Shown here one piece after another: positions 48,978 through 57,191 of a DNA stretch of 64,000 nucleotides (its first letter is position 1; the number at the start of each line of letters is the position of its first letter). The DNA comes from Bradyrhizobium rifense (GTDB lineage: Bacteria; Pseudomonadota; Alphaproteobacteria; Rhizobiales; Xanthobacteraceae): contig NZ_VSSS01000061.1 in NCBI RefSeq assembly GCF_008123425.1, positions 1-64,000 on the forward strand, read 5' to 3'. The position numbers and the translations under genes were made by a program. Below the pieces are notes generated by a model that was not told the origin of the DNA, did not search any database, and was given only the letters and a program-made list of their open reading frames with translations.

Positions 48978-50423
48978 TCAACCTTTGCGGATCTTTGCGT
49001 AGGCGGCGAGCGCGCGCTCGCGTCCCTTGGCGTGATCGACGATCGGTTGCGGATAGGTCTTGCCGAGCGTGACGCCGGCACTCCCAAGCTCGATCGGCGT
49101 CGCCTGCCAGGGCTGATGGATCAGCTTGGCTGGCACGTCCTTCAGCTCCGGTACCCAGCGCCGGACATAGGTTCCGTCAGGATCGAACTTCTCGCCCTGG
49201 AGCGTCGGGTTGAACACGCGGAAGTACGGCGCGGCGTCGGCGCCGCAGCCGGCCACCCATTGCCAGTTGGCCGGATTGCTGCCGGCATCCGCGTCGACCA
49301 GCGTGTCCCAGAACCAGGCTTCGCCGTCGCGCCAGTCGATCAGGAGGTGCTTGACCAGGAACGAGGCGACCACCATCCGGACCCGGTTGTGCATCACGCC
49401 GGTGTGCCAGAGCTCGCGCATGCCGGCATCGACGATGGGATAGCCGGTGCGGCCGCGCTGCCAGGCGGCGAGTGCCTTCGTCTCGGACTTCCAGGGGAAG
49501 TCGTCGAAACTGGTTTGCAGGTTCTCGGTGGCAAGATTGGGGTTGTCGTGGAGTAGATGCCGGCAGAACTCGCGCCAGCCGAGCTCGCTCAGGAACTTGT
49601 CGATGCCGGATCCGATCGCCGGATTCTCCGCCGCGGCGAAGCGCGCGGCGTGCCAGACCTGGCGCGGGCTGAGCTCGCCGAACCTCAGGTGCGCAGAGAG
49701 GCCTGAGGTGCCTTCGCGATCGGGGCGGTCGCGGTCGCCGACATAGCCGCGCGCGGTGTGCTTGAGGAAGTCGCGCAATCGGGCACGCGCCGACGCCTCG
49801 CCCGGCGTCCAGCTCTCGCGCAGGCCGCCGGCCCAGTCGGGCTTGGCCGGCTCGAGCTTCCAGCTCTCCGGCTTGTCGCTGGCGATCTTCGGACCCGGGC
49901 GCAGCTCCTTCGGCGCTGGCAGGGGCTTTGGCGGATCGCCGAGCAACAGCACCCGTCGCCAGAATGGAGTGAACACGCGCAAGCCCCGGCCTTCCTTGTT
50001 GCGGATCGCCGCGGGCGGGACCAGCAAGTCGCCGGGAAAACTTCGCGAGTCCACGCCGAGCTTTGCCAGCGCTGCTTCGAGCTGTTTCTCGACCGCCTGA
50101 TGCGGGGCCTGAGCGATCGTATTCCAATAGACCGCACCGGCTTCGCTTTCGCGCGCCACCTCAGGGATCGCCCTGGCCGCCGGTCCTCTGCACAGAACCA
50201 GCGACCCGCCGCGCGCAGCGATGTCGGCGCCAAGCGCGCGCAGCGATTGCGCCAGCCACCAGCGTGCCGCACCGCCGGCGGCCCGTCCGGCCGCGTCGTC
50301 CAACACACACAGGCAGATCACGGGCGCGCCGGTCTTGGCGGCGGCATGGAGGGCGGGGTGGTCGGACAAACGGAGGTCGTCGCGGAACCAGACGATAACA
50401 GGCGGGGGGCTCGGCGTGGTCAG
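48978..50423 (-). CDS. phrB: Deoxyribodipyrimidine photolyase (cryptochrome/photolyase family), CTG start
   Basis: A 481-residue FAD-dependent DNA photolyase that repairs cyclobutane pyrimidine dimers with blue light. The C-terminal FAD domain has WREFCRHLLHDNPNLATENL, MRELWHTGVMHNRVRMVVAS and DWRDGEAWFWDTLVDADAGS. The antenna domain begins PVIVWFRDDLRLSDHPALHA, which lies upstream of the first ATG/GTG/TTG (TTG at 50369). The frame stays open to a CTG at 50423 preceded by AACGAGGACATTCC (GAGGA, six-base spacing), so CTG is the likely initiator; no alternative standard start gives the VWFRDDLRLSDH core. Confidence 0.85.
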   Translation of the reverse strand: MTTPSPPPVIVWFRDDLRLSDHPALHAAAKTGAPVICLCVLDDAAGRAAGGAARWWLAQSLRALGADIAARGGSLVLCRGPAARAIPEVARESEAGAVYWNTIAQAPHQAVEKQLEAALAKLGVDSRSFPGDLLVPPAAIRNKEGRGLRVFTPFWRRVLLLGDPPKPLPAPKELRPGPKIASDKPESWKLEPAKPDWAGGLRESWTPGEASARARLRDFLKHTARGYVGDRDRPDREGTSGLSAHLRFGELSPRQVWHAARFAAAENPAIGSGIDKFLSELGWREFCRHLLHDNPNLATENLQTSFDDFPWKSETKALAAWQRGRTGYPIVDAGMRELWHTGVMHNRVRMVVASFLVKHLLIDWRDGEAWFWDTLVDADAGSNPANWQWVAGCGADAAPYFRVFNPTLQGEKFDPDGTYVRRWVPELKDVPAKLIHQPWQATPIELGSAGVTLGKTYPQPIVDHAKGRERALAAYAKIRKG

Positions 50424-50539
50424 GGAATGTCCTCGTTTACGATCTGGAAAGGATGCCGCGTTTGGCGCTGTGAACCAGCGTTAATGAGGCCGTAAGCGGA
50501 TTGCATGAATATGCAGGAATTACGGGGGTGGTTCCATTC

Positions 50540-52270
50540 ATGTCCAAGTCCTTAACGGCGAAGTTCGTGCCGCAATTCAAGTTGGGGACCAAGGCCGTCC
50601 TGTGCGCGGTGCTGCTGATTGCGATGAACACCGCATTGGTGGTCGGCGCCGGCTATTGGTCGCTCAACTCCGAATTCAACGATCGCGCGCTGCGCGACAT
50701 CGAGGTCAGTCTGCGCACGCTGGCCCTGGCCTTCGCCGAAATCGTTCCTGACGCCAGGATCACCATGCGGGATGGCGCGGTGGCGCGTGCCGAGATCGCC
50801 AAGATGCCGGACTTCAAGGATCACGCCATCGTCGATCGGGCAGTATCCTATGTCGGCGGCAATGCCACCCTGTTCGTGTTTGACGATGCGAGCGGGCAGT
50901 TCGTCCGCCGTTCGACCAATGTGAAGAAGGAGAATGGCGACCGCGCCGTCGGCACCCAGCTTGCTGCCGACCATCCGGCGCAAGCCGTGTTGCGACGTGG
51001 CGAAGCTTATAAGGGGCCGGCCACGCTGTTCGGCAAGTCCTTCATGACCGCTTATTTCCCGATCGCGGATGCAACCGGCAAGGTCGTCGGCATCCTCTAT
51101 GTCGGCATCCCTATGGCGCAGTTCGAGGCCATGCTGACCCAGGCGATTGAGAGCATGGCGGTCGCGGCCGGCATCGCCGCCTTGCTGGTCCTGATCCTCA
51201 CGATGCTGGTTGTCCGCCGCGTCACCCGGCCGCTCACCTCGGTCACGCGCTCGCTGACGGCGATCGCCAACGGCCAGAGCGACGTCGCGATCGATTGCGG
51301 GGACCGCGCCGACGAGATCGGCGAGATCGCCCGTACGGTCGCGGTGTTCAAGAGCAATTCGCTGGAGCGGGCGCGCATGCGCAGCGAGCAGGCGGAGGCC
51401 GCGGCTGCGGCGGCCGAGCAGCGCAAGGCCGATCTGCGCAACTTCGTCGGTGAGTTCCGCAGCGGCGTCGGCGGCATTCTCGACAAGGTGCTGCACTCCT
51501 CCGGCGAGTTCGAGCGTGTGGCCCGGCAATTGACCGATACCGCGCGGTCCACCGCCGACCTGTCGGCGAAATCGGCCGGCGCGTCGGAAGAGGCCTCCGA
51601 CCACGTCCGTTCGGCGGCGTCAGCCTCGGACGAGCTGTCCCAATCGATCTCCGAGATCACCCGAAGGGTGCAGGAATCCAACGCGATCTCCGCCGAAGCG
51701 GTGCACCAGGCGGAGGCTACCGACCAGCGCATCGCGCAGCTCTCGGAAGCAGGCTCCCGTATCGGCGACGTCGTCAAGCTGATCACCTCGATCGCCGAGC
51801 AGACCAATCTGCTGGCGCTGAACGCCACCATCGAGGCCGCGCGTGCGGGCGATGCGGGGCGCGGTTTTGCGGTGGTGGCCCAGGAGGTCAAGACGCTCGC
51901 GGGCCAGACCGCGAAGGCCACCGACGAAATCTCGACCCAGATCGCGAGCATGCAGCTTGCGACCGAGGAGTCGGTGATCGCCATCAAGGCGATCACAGGG
52001 ACCATCGAGCGCATCAGCGGCATCGCGAGCTCGATCTCGGCTGCGGTCGAGCAGCAGCGCAGCGCAACCCACAACATAGCCGCAAGCGTTCGCGCTGCGG
52101 CCACGGGCACCGCCGATGTTGCCGTCAATGTCCGTCATGCGGCTGAGGGCGCCAGCGAGACGGGCGAGACCTCGAGCCGGATGTTTGCGTCTGCCCAGGC
52201 GCTGTCAGGCGAGAGCCTGCATCTGAAGGCCGAGGTCGACAGCTTCCTCGATCGCGTGCAGGCGGCTTGA
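50540..52270 (+). CDS. Methyl-accepting chemotaxis protein
   Basis: A 576-residue chemoreceptor. ATG at 50540 starts a cytoplasmic lead and TM1 (AVLCAVLLIAMNTALVVGAG), then a periplasmic Cache-type domain (about 50-215), TM2 (about 220-240), a HAMP domain (RVTRPLTSVTRSLTAIANGQ) and the signalling domain. The tip is ITSIAEQTNLLALNATIEAA, the universally conserved MCP hairpin. The periplasmic domain suggests a small-molecule ligand, unknown. It belongs to the class with sCache_3-like sensors. No che genes are near. Confidence 0.92.
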   Translation: MSKSLTAKFVPQFKLGTKAVLCAVLLIAMNTALVVGAGYWSLNSEFNDRALRDIEVSLRTLALAFAEIVPDARITMRDGAVARAEIAKMPDFKDHAIVDRAVSYVGGNATLFVFDDASGQFVRRSTNVKKENGDRAVGTQLAADHPAQAVLRRGEAYKGPATLFGKSFMTAYFPIADATGKVVGILYVGIPMAQFEAMLTQAIESMAVAAGIAALLVLILTMLVVRRVTRPLTSVTRSLTAIANGQSDVAIDCGDRADEIGEIARTVAVFKSNSLERARMRSEQAEAAAAAAEQRKADLRNFVGEFRSGVGGILDKVLHSSGEFERVARQLTDTARSTADLSAKSAGASEEASDHVRSAASASDELSQSISEITRRVQESNAISAEAVHQAEATDQRIAQLSEAGSRIGDVVKLITSIAEQTNLLALNATIEAARAGDAGRGFAVVAQEVKTLAGQTAKATDEISTQIASMQLATEESVIAIKAITGTIERISGIASSISAAVEQQRSATHNIAASVRAAATGTADVAVNVRHAAEGASETGETSSRMFASAQALSGESLHLKAEVDSFLDRVQAA

Positions 52271-52357
52271 TTGGAACTTGGTGAGCTGAAACCATCGGCT
52301 CGCCGGTGGCGTAGCTGACGGTGACTGCCCCGTGATCCGAGGGCAGGGAGGCCGCCA

Positions 52358-52753
52358 GTGAACCGCATCGCCGTGCTTTATGTCGCAACCCTGGTCGTCC
52401 TGACCGGGCTCGATTTCCTGTTCCTCGGGCTGGTCGCCAAGGGCTTCTTCACAGCGCAGGTTGGTGACATGCTGGGCGAGCTGAAGCCTTTGCCGGCGAT
52501 CCTGTTCTATCTGCTCTATGTCGCCGGCGTTTTGATCTTCGTCAGCGGCTCCGCTGGCGCGACATGGCAATCGACGCTGCTCTATGGCGCGCTGTTCGGG
52601 CTGTTCTGCTATGCAACGTTCGATCTCACCGCGCTGGCGCTGCTCAAGCACTGGAGCTGGCCGGTCGCATTCCTCGACGTCGGCTGGGGCGCGGTGGTGA
52701 CCGCGGTCTCGTCGACCGCGGGTCTGTTGTTGGCGGATCGTGTGACCGGCTAG
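52358..52753 (+). CDS. DUF2177 family membrane protein
   Basis: A 131-residue integral membrane protein with four helices (for example VLYVATLVVLTGLDFLFLGL, AILFYLLYVAGVLIFVSG, LLYGALFGLFCYATFDLTAL). The conserved Asp in LDFLFLGLVAKGF and AT..DLT fit DUF2177. GTG start at 52358 follows CAGGGAGGCCGCCA, a strong ribosome site. Function unknown. It ends four bases before the stop of the convergent peroxiredoxin. Confidence 0.85.
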   Translation: MNRIAVLYVATLVVLTGLDFLFLGLVAKGFFTAQVGDMLGELKPLPAILFYLLYVAGVLIFVSGSAGATWQSTLLYGALFGLFCYATFDLTALALLKHWSWPVAFLDVGWGAVVTAVSSTAGLLLADRVTG

Positions 52754-52757
52754 GCCC

Positions 52758-53417
52758 TTATTTCGGCTGCGGCACGATCCGGATGTAGGGCTTCGGCTCT
52801 TTCCAGCCCTGCGGATAGATCGTCTTGGCCTCATCGTTGGAAACCGAGCCCGCGATGATCACGTCCTCGCCCTGCGACCAGTCGGCCGGCGTCGCAACGC
52901 GATGCTTGGCGGTGAGCTGGAGCGAGTCGATCACGCGCAGGATTTCCTGAAAATTCCGGCCGGTGGTCATCGGATAGACCAGCACCAGCTTGATCTTCTT
53001 GTCCGGCCCGATGATGAAGACGTTGCGGACGGTCTGGTTGTCGGCCGGCGTACGGGTGAGGGGATCGCCCGAGGTCGAGGCCGGCAGCATGCCGTAGAGT
53101 TTCGAGACGTTGAAATCGGTGTCGCCGATCATCGGGTAGTTCGGGGCGGCCCCTTGGGTCTCCTTGATGTCCTCCGACCACTTCGAATGGCGGTCGACCG
53201 GGTCGACCGAGAGGCCCATCAACTTGACGCCGCGCTTGTCGAACTCCGGCTTCAACTTGGCGAGAGCGCCGAGCTCGGTCGTACAAACCGGCGTGAAGTC
53301 CTTCGGGTGCGAGAACAGCAGCGCCCAGCTGTTGCCGATCCAGTCGTGGAACTTGATCTTCCCTTCGGTGGTCTCGGCTTCGAAGTCGGGGGCGGTGGTG
53401 CCGATCGGAAGTGTCAT
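52758..53417 (-). CDS. 1-Cys peroxiredoxin (Prx6-type)
   Basis: A 219-residue thiol peroxidase with a single cysteine, Cys45 in DFTPVCTTELGAL, so it uses an external thiol rather than a resolving Cys. The Prx6 arm continues to about 219 residues with VDPVDRHSKWSEDIKET, MIGDTDFNVSKLYGML and the C-terminal dimer/arm region. It reduces H2O2 and alkyl peroxides. ATG follows GATGAGGTAGAACC. Single gene, no operon. Confidence 0.94.
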   Translation of the reverse strand: MTLPIGTTAPDFEAETTEGKIKFHDWIGNSWALLFSHPKDFTPVCTTELGALAKLKPEFDKRGVKLMGLSVDPVDRHSKWSEDIKETQGAAPNYPMIGDTDFNVSKLYGMLPASTSGDPLTRTPADNQTVRNVFIIGPDKKIKLVLVYPMTTGRNFQEILRVIDSLQLTAKHRVATPADWSQGEDVIIAGSVSNDEAKTIYPQGWKEPKPYIRIVPQPK

Positions 53418-53809
53418 GGTTCTACCTCATCGCATTGAATTTGCTTGGGAATTTCTGTCTGGCCGTCAACGTCAGTATAGGGGCTCAGGGAGCCCAAGTG
53501 AACGTCAACTGAACCGCTTCAAGTAAAATGTGAATTCCTTCTCTGAAGGGCCGATATTCTAGCACTTTTCTGTTACGAGGGCGCCTGCGGCGAAACATCC
53601 CCACCGGGGCTTCACGGTCTCGATTGCCCCGATAAAGCCGTTTATGACCCGCATCACGCTCGCCCGACGCTCTCCGGAACCGAAACGGTCCTCATAGCGA
53701 CTAATCGGCAACCATTGAGAAAAGTCGCGATCCCCATATCGAATCATTAACCACCCCTTTACGCCCGCATGAAAATGCTGGTCGATCAGAAGAAATCTGG
53801 AAGTGAACT
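53418..53809. other. Divergent intergenic region, peroxiredoxin and hypothetical protein
   Basis: 392 bases without a supported gene between the divergent peroxiredoxin and the 188-residue protein. A 62-codon minus-strand frame at 53559-53747 lacks any recognisable feature. AT-rich stretches near 53440-53570 and 53735-53770 may hold the two promoters; no OxyR site was recognised. Confidence 0.4.
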
Positions 53810-54376
53810 ATGTCCGCCGCTGCGCCTAAATCAGTTGAGTCGCCGTCCCTCGAACCGTCCTGCCGCGATACCGCGGCTCATGCCCTCTCCGTCGTGCGCG
53901 ACGGCGTGATCACGGGTGAAGGCCCCACCACCAAGGGCCGGGTGCACTTTTCCCGCTCGCTCGATGCCGATGACACCGCCTGGTGCGCCCGGATCCTGAC
54001 CGCCACCGCGGTCAACGACCAGCCGGTGAGCCGCGCCGAAGCCGAGGCGCTGTTCGAGATCAACGAGGCCGCGACCGAGCGCACCGATGGTGGCCGGTTC
54101 GACGATCTGCTGGCCAAGGCCGTGGCTCATTACGCCGCGAGCGCCTCCGGCCTGAAAGTGCCGCCGCGCAACGTCGCGCTGGCGCAGGACATCGAGAGCT
54201 GGGCGCCGTCCTACGCCTCGAAGGTCAATAGCGAGATGCTGGAATGGATCGCCGGCCAGATGCGCGGCAAGCGCCAGAACAATCGTCGCCTGATGGCGAT
54301 GGTGGCGACCTTCCTGGGCGCCACCGCGCTGCCTCTGGCGGGCCAATTGCCGAACGTGTTCGACATTGGAATGTAA
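53810..54376 (+). CDS. Soluble protein of unknown function
   Basis: A 188-residue protein with ATG preceded by GGAAGTGAACT. Features: an opening of Ser, Pro and Glu-rich residues, then a central region (TKGRVHFSRSLDADDTAWCA, EAEALFEINEAATERTDGGR), then a helical basic C-terminal region (QMRGKRQNNRRLMAMVATFL) that ends NVFDIGM. The pattern EALFEINEA is EF-hand-like in spacing but not convincing. No named family. The end of the gene is duplicated as a tandem repeat. Confidence 0.65.
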   Translation: MSAAAPKSVESPSLEPSCRDTAAHALSVVRDGVITGEGPTTKGRVHFSRSLDADDTAWCARILTATAVNDQPVSRAEAEALFEINEAATERTDGGRFDDLLAKAVAHYAASASGLKVPPRNVALAQDIESWAPSYASKVNSEMLEWIAGQMRGKRQNNRRLMAMVATFLGATALPLAGQLPNVFDIGM

Positions 54377-54412
54377 GAGACTGGGAATGTAAAAGACTGG
54401 GAATGTAAGAAC
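54368..54412. repeat. 16-bp tandem repeat at the end of the hypothetical gene
   Basis: The unit GGAATGTAAGAGACTG occurs at 54368-54383 and 54384-54399, with a partial third copy to about 54412. The first copy contains the gene's last Gly-Met codons and its TAA stop, so the repeat probably arose by duplication of the gene end. Confidence 0.85.
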
Positions 54413-54422
54413 CAGAAGAGAT

Positions 54423-54482
54423 CTGTCGCGCCCCTCGCGAGGCGCGACAGAAAGCGGCGGGGTTATTTCCCCGCCGTTTTTT
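54423..54482 (+). terminator. Double hairpin terminator
   Basis: A long stem CTGTCGCGCC / GGCGCGACAG (54423-54450) is followed by a second stem CGGCGGGG / CCCCGCCG and TTTTTT (54455-54482). The second overlaps the last codons of the convergent phosphatase-superfamily gene, so its DNA is under two constraints. Confidence 0.85.
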
Positions 54483-56319
54483 GTTTGCCGGCGTCCGGCT
54501 CCAGGCCCAGCGTGCGGCCGGGGAAGCCGGCGGCGTCGAAATAGCGCTGGCTGCCGACGCGCTGGACGTTGAGCACGGTCTCGAGACCGTTCTCGGACTT
54601 CTTCTTCGACTTCTCCACGGCCTTGAACGCCTTCGGCACGACGCCATTGGGCAGCGCCTCCGACATCACGCGGCCGACCAGGCCGCCATTCCCCGAGCTG
54701 CGCAGGCCGAGGAGCTGGGCCGCAGTCATGCCGACATCGGCATTGCTGACCGGGAGCTCGTCGACGAAGCCGGCTTTGAAGTCCGGTCCGATCGCAGCCA
54801 TGAAGTTGTAGGTGTCGCCGCGGCTGAAGCTGCCATGCATGCCCTGGCCCTGGCGCAGCACGGTGTCGGCCACCTGCACCGAACAGTTGGTCGGCGCCTC
54901 GCCGCACTCGCTGGCATAGGAACGGAAGTTGACGACGATCGCCGGCGTCGGCGTCGCCGCCTTGCCGCGCAGATTGATGCTCGACAGCGGCAGGGTGCCG
55001 GGGAAACGCCCGAGCTGGTCGTCGACGAACAGACCGGAGACGTAGTCCTGCTCCATCAAGGCCTTGATGGTCTTGGCCGCGAGCGTCTTGTCCTTGTTCG
55101 GCAGGTAGATCAGGTCGGAGCCGCCGTTGGTGGCGACGACGAGGTCGGGCTTGGTCGGATCCTTGCCGAGCACGCCGTTGCCGGCCTTCGGATGGGCGTT
55201 ACCAGTGACGGCCGCGTTCTTGTCGTTGGGGTCGAACAGCGGCAGGTCGAGCGCTTTCGCAAGGTCGATCGCCAGGAAGCCCATCGGCAAGAAGTCCTTC
55301 GGCGTGTCGTCATAGCTGACCTTGGCCGAGGGGCTGGTCTTGCTCTCCTTGGAGATGGTCGAGAAGCCGTGGTCCGCCTGGATCATGATGTTGGTGTTGG
55401 CGGCGAGGCCGAGCTCGTCGAGCGCCTTGCGGAGCTGGGCAAGGTTGTTGTCGACGTTCTTGATGCTCGCCATCGTGCTCGGGCCGTTGATGCCCGGCAG
55501 GATCTGGTTGAGGCTGTCGCCCTGGTTATGCTGGGTGCCGTCAGGATCGCGCGACCAGAACACCAGCACGAACGGCTTGTTGCGCGCCTTGAACATCGGC
55601 AGCACCACCTTGGTGGCGACGTCGGCGAAATAGGCCTGCTGCACCACGTTGGCCGTGGTGGTGCCGGGCGTCTTGGCGTCGCCCGCCTTGCCGTTGTCGC
55701 CGCGGCTGGGGGCGGTGAGGGCGAGACCGGCTTTGGTCAGCGCATCCTTCATCTCGTCCGACAGCGCCACGCCGGCCTTGCTGCCGGTGGAATCGTCGAT
55801 GACGATCGAGTGCTTGCCCGGCTTCTCCGGATGATCGGTGTGGTCCCACTGATAGGTCGGGCCGACCTTGCCGATCGCCGCCGTGCTCAGGCCCTTGTCG
55901 CGGGCCATCTTCAAGACGGTCTCCTCGTTGAGATAGTCGCCCTTGAAATGCTCGTCGATGTCGCCGAGCACGGCGTCGTTCTCGATGAAGGGAACCACGG
56001 TGTCGCCGGCGGGGACCGAGGTGTAGTTGGTCCAGATCGTGTTGGAAAACACGCCGGTGTCGCCGAGATAATGGCCGGTCGACATCGCCGAGCCATTGGC
56101 CATGGTGAACGTCGGGAACAGCGAATGCGAGTTCTTGAAGTTGACGCCCTTGTCGCGGACCTCGGCCATCGCCGGCGCGGTCTCGGGCGTGATCTTCAGC
56201 GCACGCAGCCCGTCGGGGATGAACAGGATCAGGTTGCGGGGCGTGTTATTCTCAGCGGAGGCAAATCCGGTGGAAAGTACTGTCAGCCCGGCTGACAGCA
56301 ACACCAGTGAACGGCGCAT
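54463..56319 (-). CDS. Secreted alkaline-phosphatase-superfamily (nucleotide pyrophosphatase/phosphodiesterase-like) protein
   Basis: A 618-residue exported enzyme. ATG at 56319 begins a signal peptide (RRSLVLLSAGLTVLSTGFASA) and follows CTAGGAGATTTTTG. Metal-site motifs: LILFIPDG (Asp near residue 36), LFPTFTMANGSAMSTGH (Thr nucleophile candidate) and IMIQADHGFS (Asp-His). These fit type I phosphodiesterase/nucleotide pyrophosphatase (NPP) members of the superfamily. Substrate unknown, probably phosphodiester in the periplasm. Confidence 0.85.
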   Translation of the reverse strand: MRRSLVLLSAGLTVLSTGFASAENNTPRNLILFIPDGLRALKITPETAPAMAEVRDKGVNFKNSHSLFPTFTMANGSAMSTGHYLGDTGVFSNTIWTNYTSVPAGDTVVPFIENDAVLGDIDEHFKGDYLNEETVLKMARDKGLSTAAIGKVGPTYQWDHTDHPEKPGKHSIVIDDSTGSKAGVALSDEMKDALTKAGLALTAPSRGDNGKAGDAKTPGTTTANVVQQAYFADVATKVVLPMFKARNKPFVLVFWSRDPDGTQHNQGDSLNQILPGINGPSTMASIKNVDNNLAQLRKALDELGLAANTNIMIQADHGFSTISKESKTSPSAKVSYDDTPKDFLPMGFLAIDLAKALDLPLFDPNDKNAAVTGNAHPKAGNGVLGKDPTKPDLVVATNGGSDLIYLPNKDKTLAAKTIKALMEQDYVSGLFVDDQLGRFPGTLPLSSINLRGKAATPTPAIVVNFRSYASECGEAPTNCSVQVADTVLRQGQGMHGSFSRGDTYNFMAAIGPDFKAGFVDELPVSNADVGMTAAQLLGLRSSGNGGLVGRVMSEALPNGVVPKAFKAVEKSKKKSENGLETVLNVQRVGSQRYFDAAGFPGRTLGLEPDAGKQKTAGK

Positions 56320-56491
56320 CAAAAATCTCCTAGCGGTGAGGCGGCTTGGCCGCCGAACCGCGGCCCCCGGCATTCGTTTAGTTTTGCTGCATGACAGTTT
56401 TGTTACAAGAGCGAGCGTATTTGAAGAAGTGACGGGGAGGTAGCCAGGCGTCCACGGATTTGTCATTGCTGGGTTGACGGGCTCTCGCCAC

Positions 56492-56571
56492 CGTCATTGC
56501 GAGCGCAGCGAAGCAATCCAGAATCCCTCCGCGGTGGCAGTCTGGATTGCTTCACTGCGCTCGCAATGACG
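56492..56571. repeat. Dispersed palindromic repeat, family 1 (complete)
   Basis: Arms CGTCATTGCGAGCGCAGCGA and a complementary arm ending TGCGCTCGCAATGACGG. The 500-bp stretch from 56320 to 56821 otherwise shows no gene. Confidence 0.9.
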
Positions 56572-56821
56572 GAGTGTGGGGTAGCACGGTCTTTGCTCAC
56601 GGTTGCCCGCCCTGCAAAACCCGTCGCGCCGATGTGGCCTGCGTCCACCGCCGCCCGGCCCGCATTCGTGACGATCGCGATACGCCCCTCTTGGGCCGCA
56701 GTGACTAATCTCTAACAAAATTCAGAATTCGAATAAAGAGAAATACTTTGCTGCTGCACTCTTGACCCAGGGCTTCGGTGTTTTGCCCGACGGGTGACGC
56801 AAGGCGTTGTGGCCGGGACGG

Positions 56822-57139
56822 TCATTCCGGCACGGTCGGTACTTGCGGAGTTTGTGCGAGCGCCTGTACCGGCTTGACCTCTGCCGGGCTGGCTCCGCTC
56901 CTGGCTGGATCGCGCCGTGGCGAAAGCGGGGCTGCCTTGAGGGCATAGACGATCGCGATCTGCGTTCGATTATGAAGGCGGTATTTGCGCATGATGTTGC
57001 CGATATGCGCCCGCACCGTGTTCTCCGAGATCTTGAGCTCGTAGGCGATGTTCTTGTTCTGCAGTCCGCGCGCGATGAGCATCATCAACTCGCGCTCACG
57101 CGGCGTCGGCGTAATCAAATCTTTCGAATCCGGGCTCAT
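56822..57139 (-). CDS. Small LuxR-type (GerE) DNA-binding protein
   Basis: A 105-residue protein that is almost only a LuxR/GerE HTH: LTPRERELMMLIARGLQNKN-like start (TPTPRERELMMLIARGLQ), recognition helix IAYELKISENTVRAHIGNIM, then a Pro/Ala/Arg tail. No receiver or autoinducer domain is present. ATG at 57139 follows GGGAGGAGCAGTC. It is 52 bases after the permease and is probably the last gene of the MFP-ABC operon. A possible local regulator, like a minimal CsgD-type domain. Confidence 0.9.
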   Translation of the reverse strand: MSPDSKDLITPTPRERELMMLIARGLQNKNIAYELKISENTVRAHIGNIMRKYRLHNRTQIAIVYALKAAPLSPRRDPARSGASPAEVKPVQALAQTPQVPTVPE

Positions 57140-57191
57140 GACTGCTCCTCCCTGGCCTCTGGTTTGATGTCGTGGCCAACCCAGCATGTTC

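Noticed and set aside
53559..53747. 62-codon minus-strand frame upstream of the hypothetical gene
   Set aside because: No ribosome site, signal or family resemblance; it occupies a promoter region.
54481..56295. 604-codon open frame on the plus strand
   Set aside because: It is the complement of the secreted phosphatase-superfamily gene, which has a signal peptide and metal motifs.
10873..56571. Repeats considered as a CRISPR array
   Set aside because: The repeats are isolated, palindromic and unevenly spaced, and no cas genes are present.
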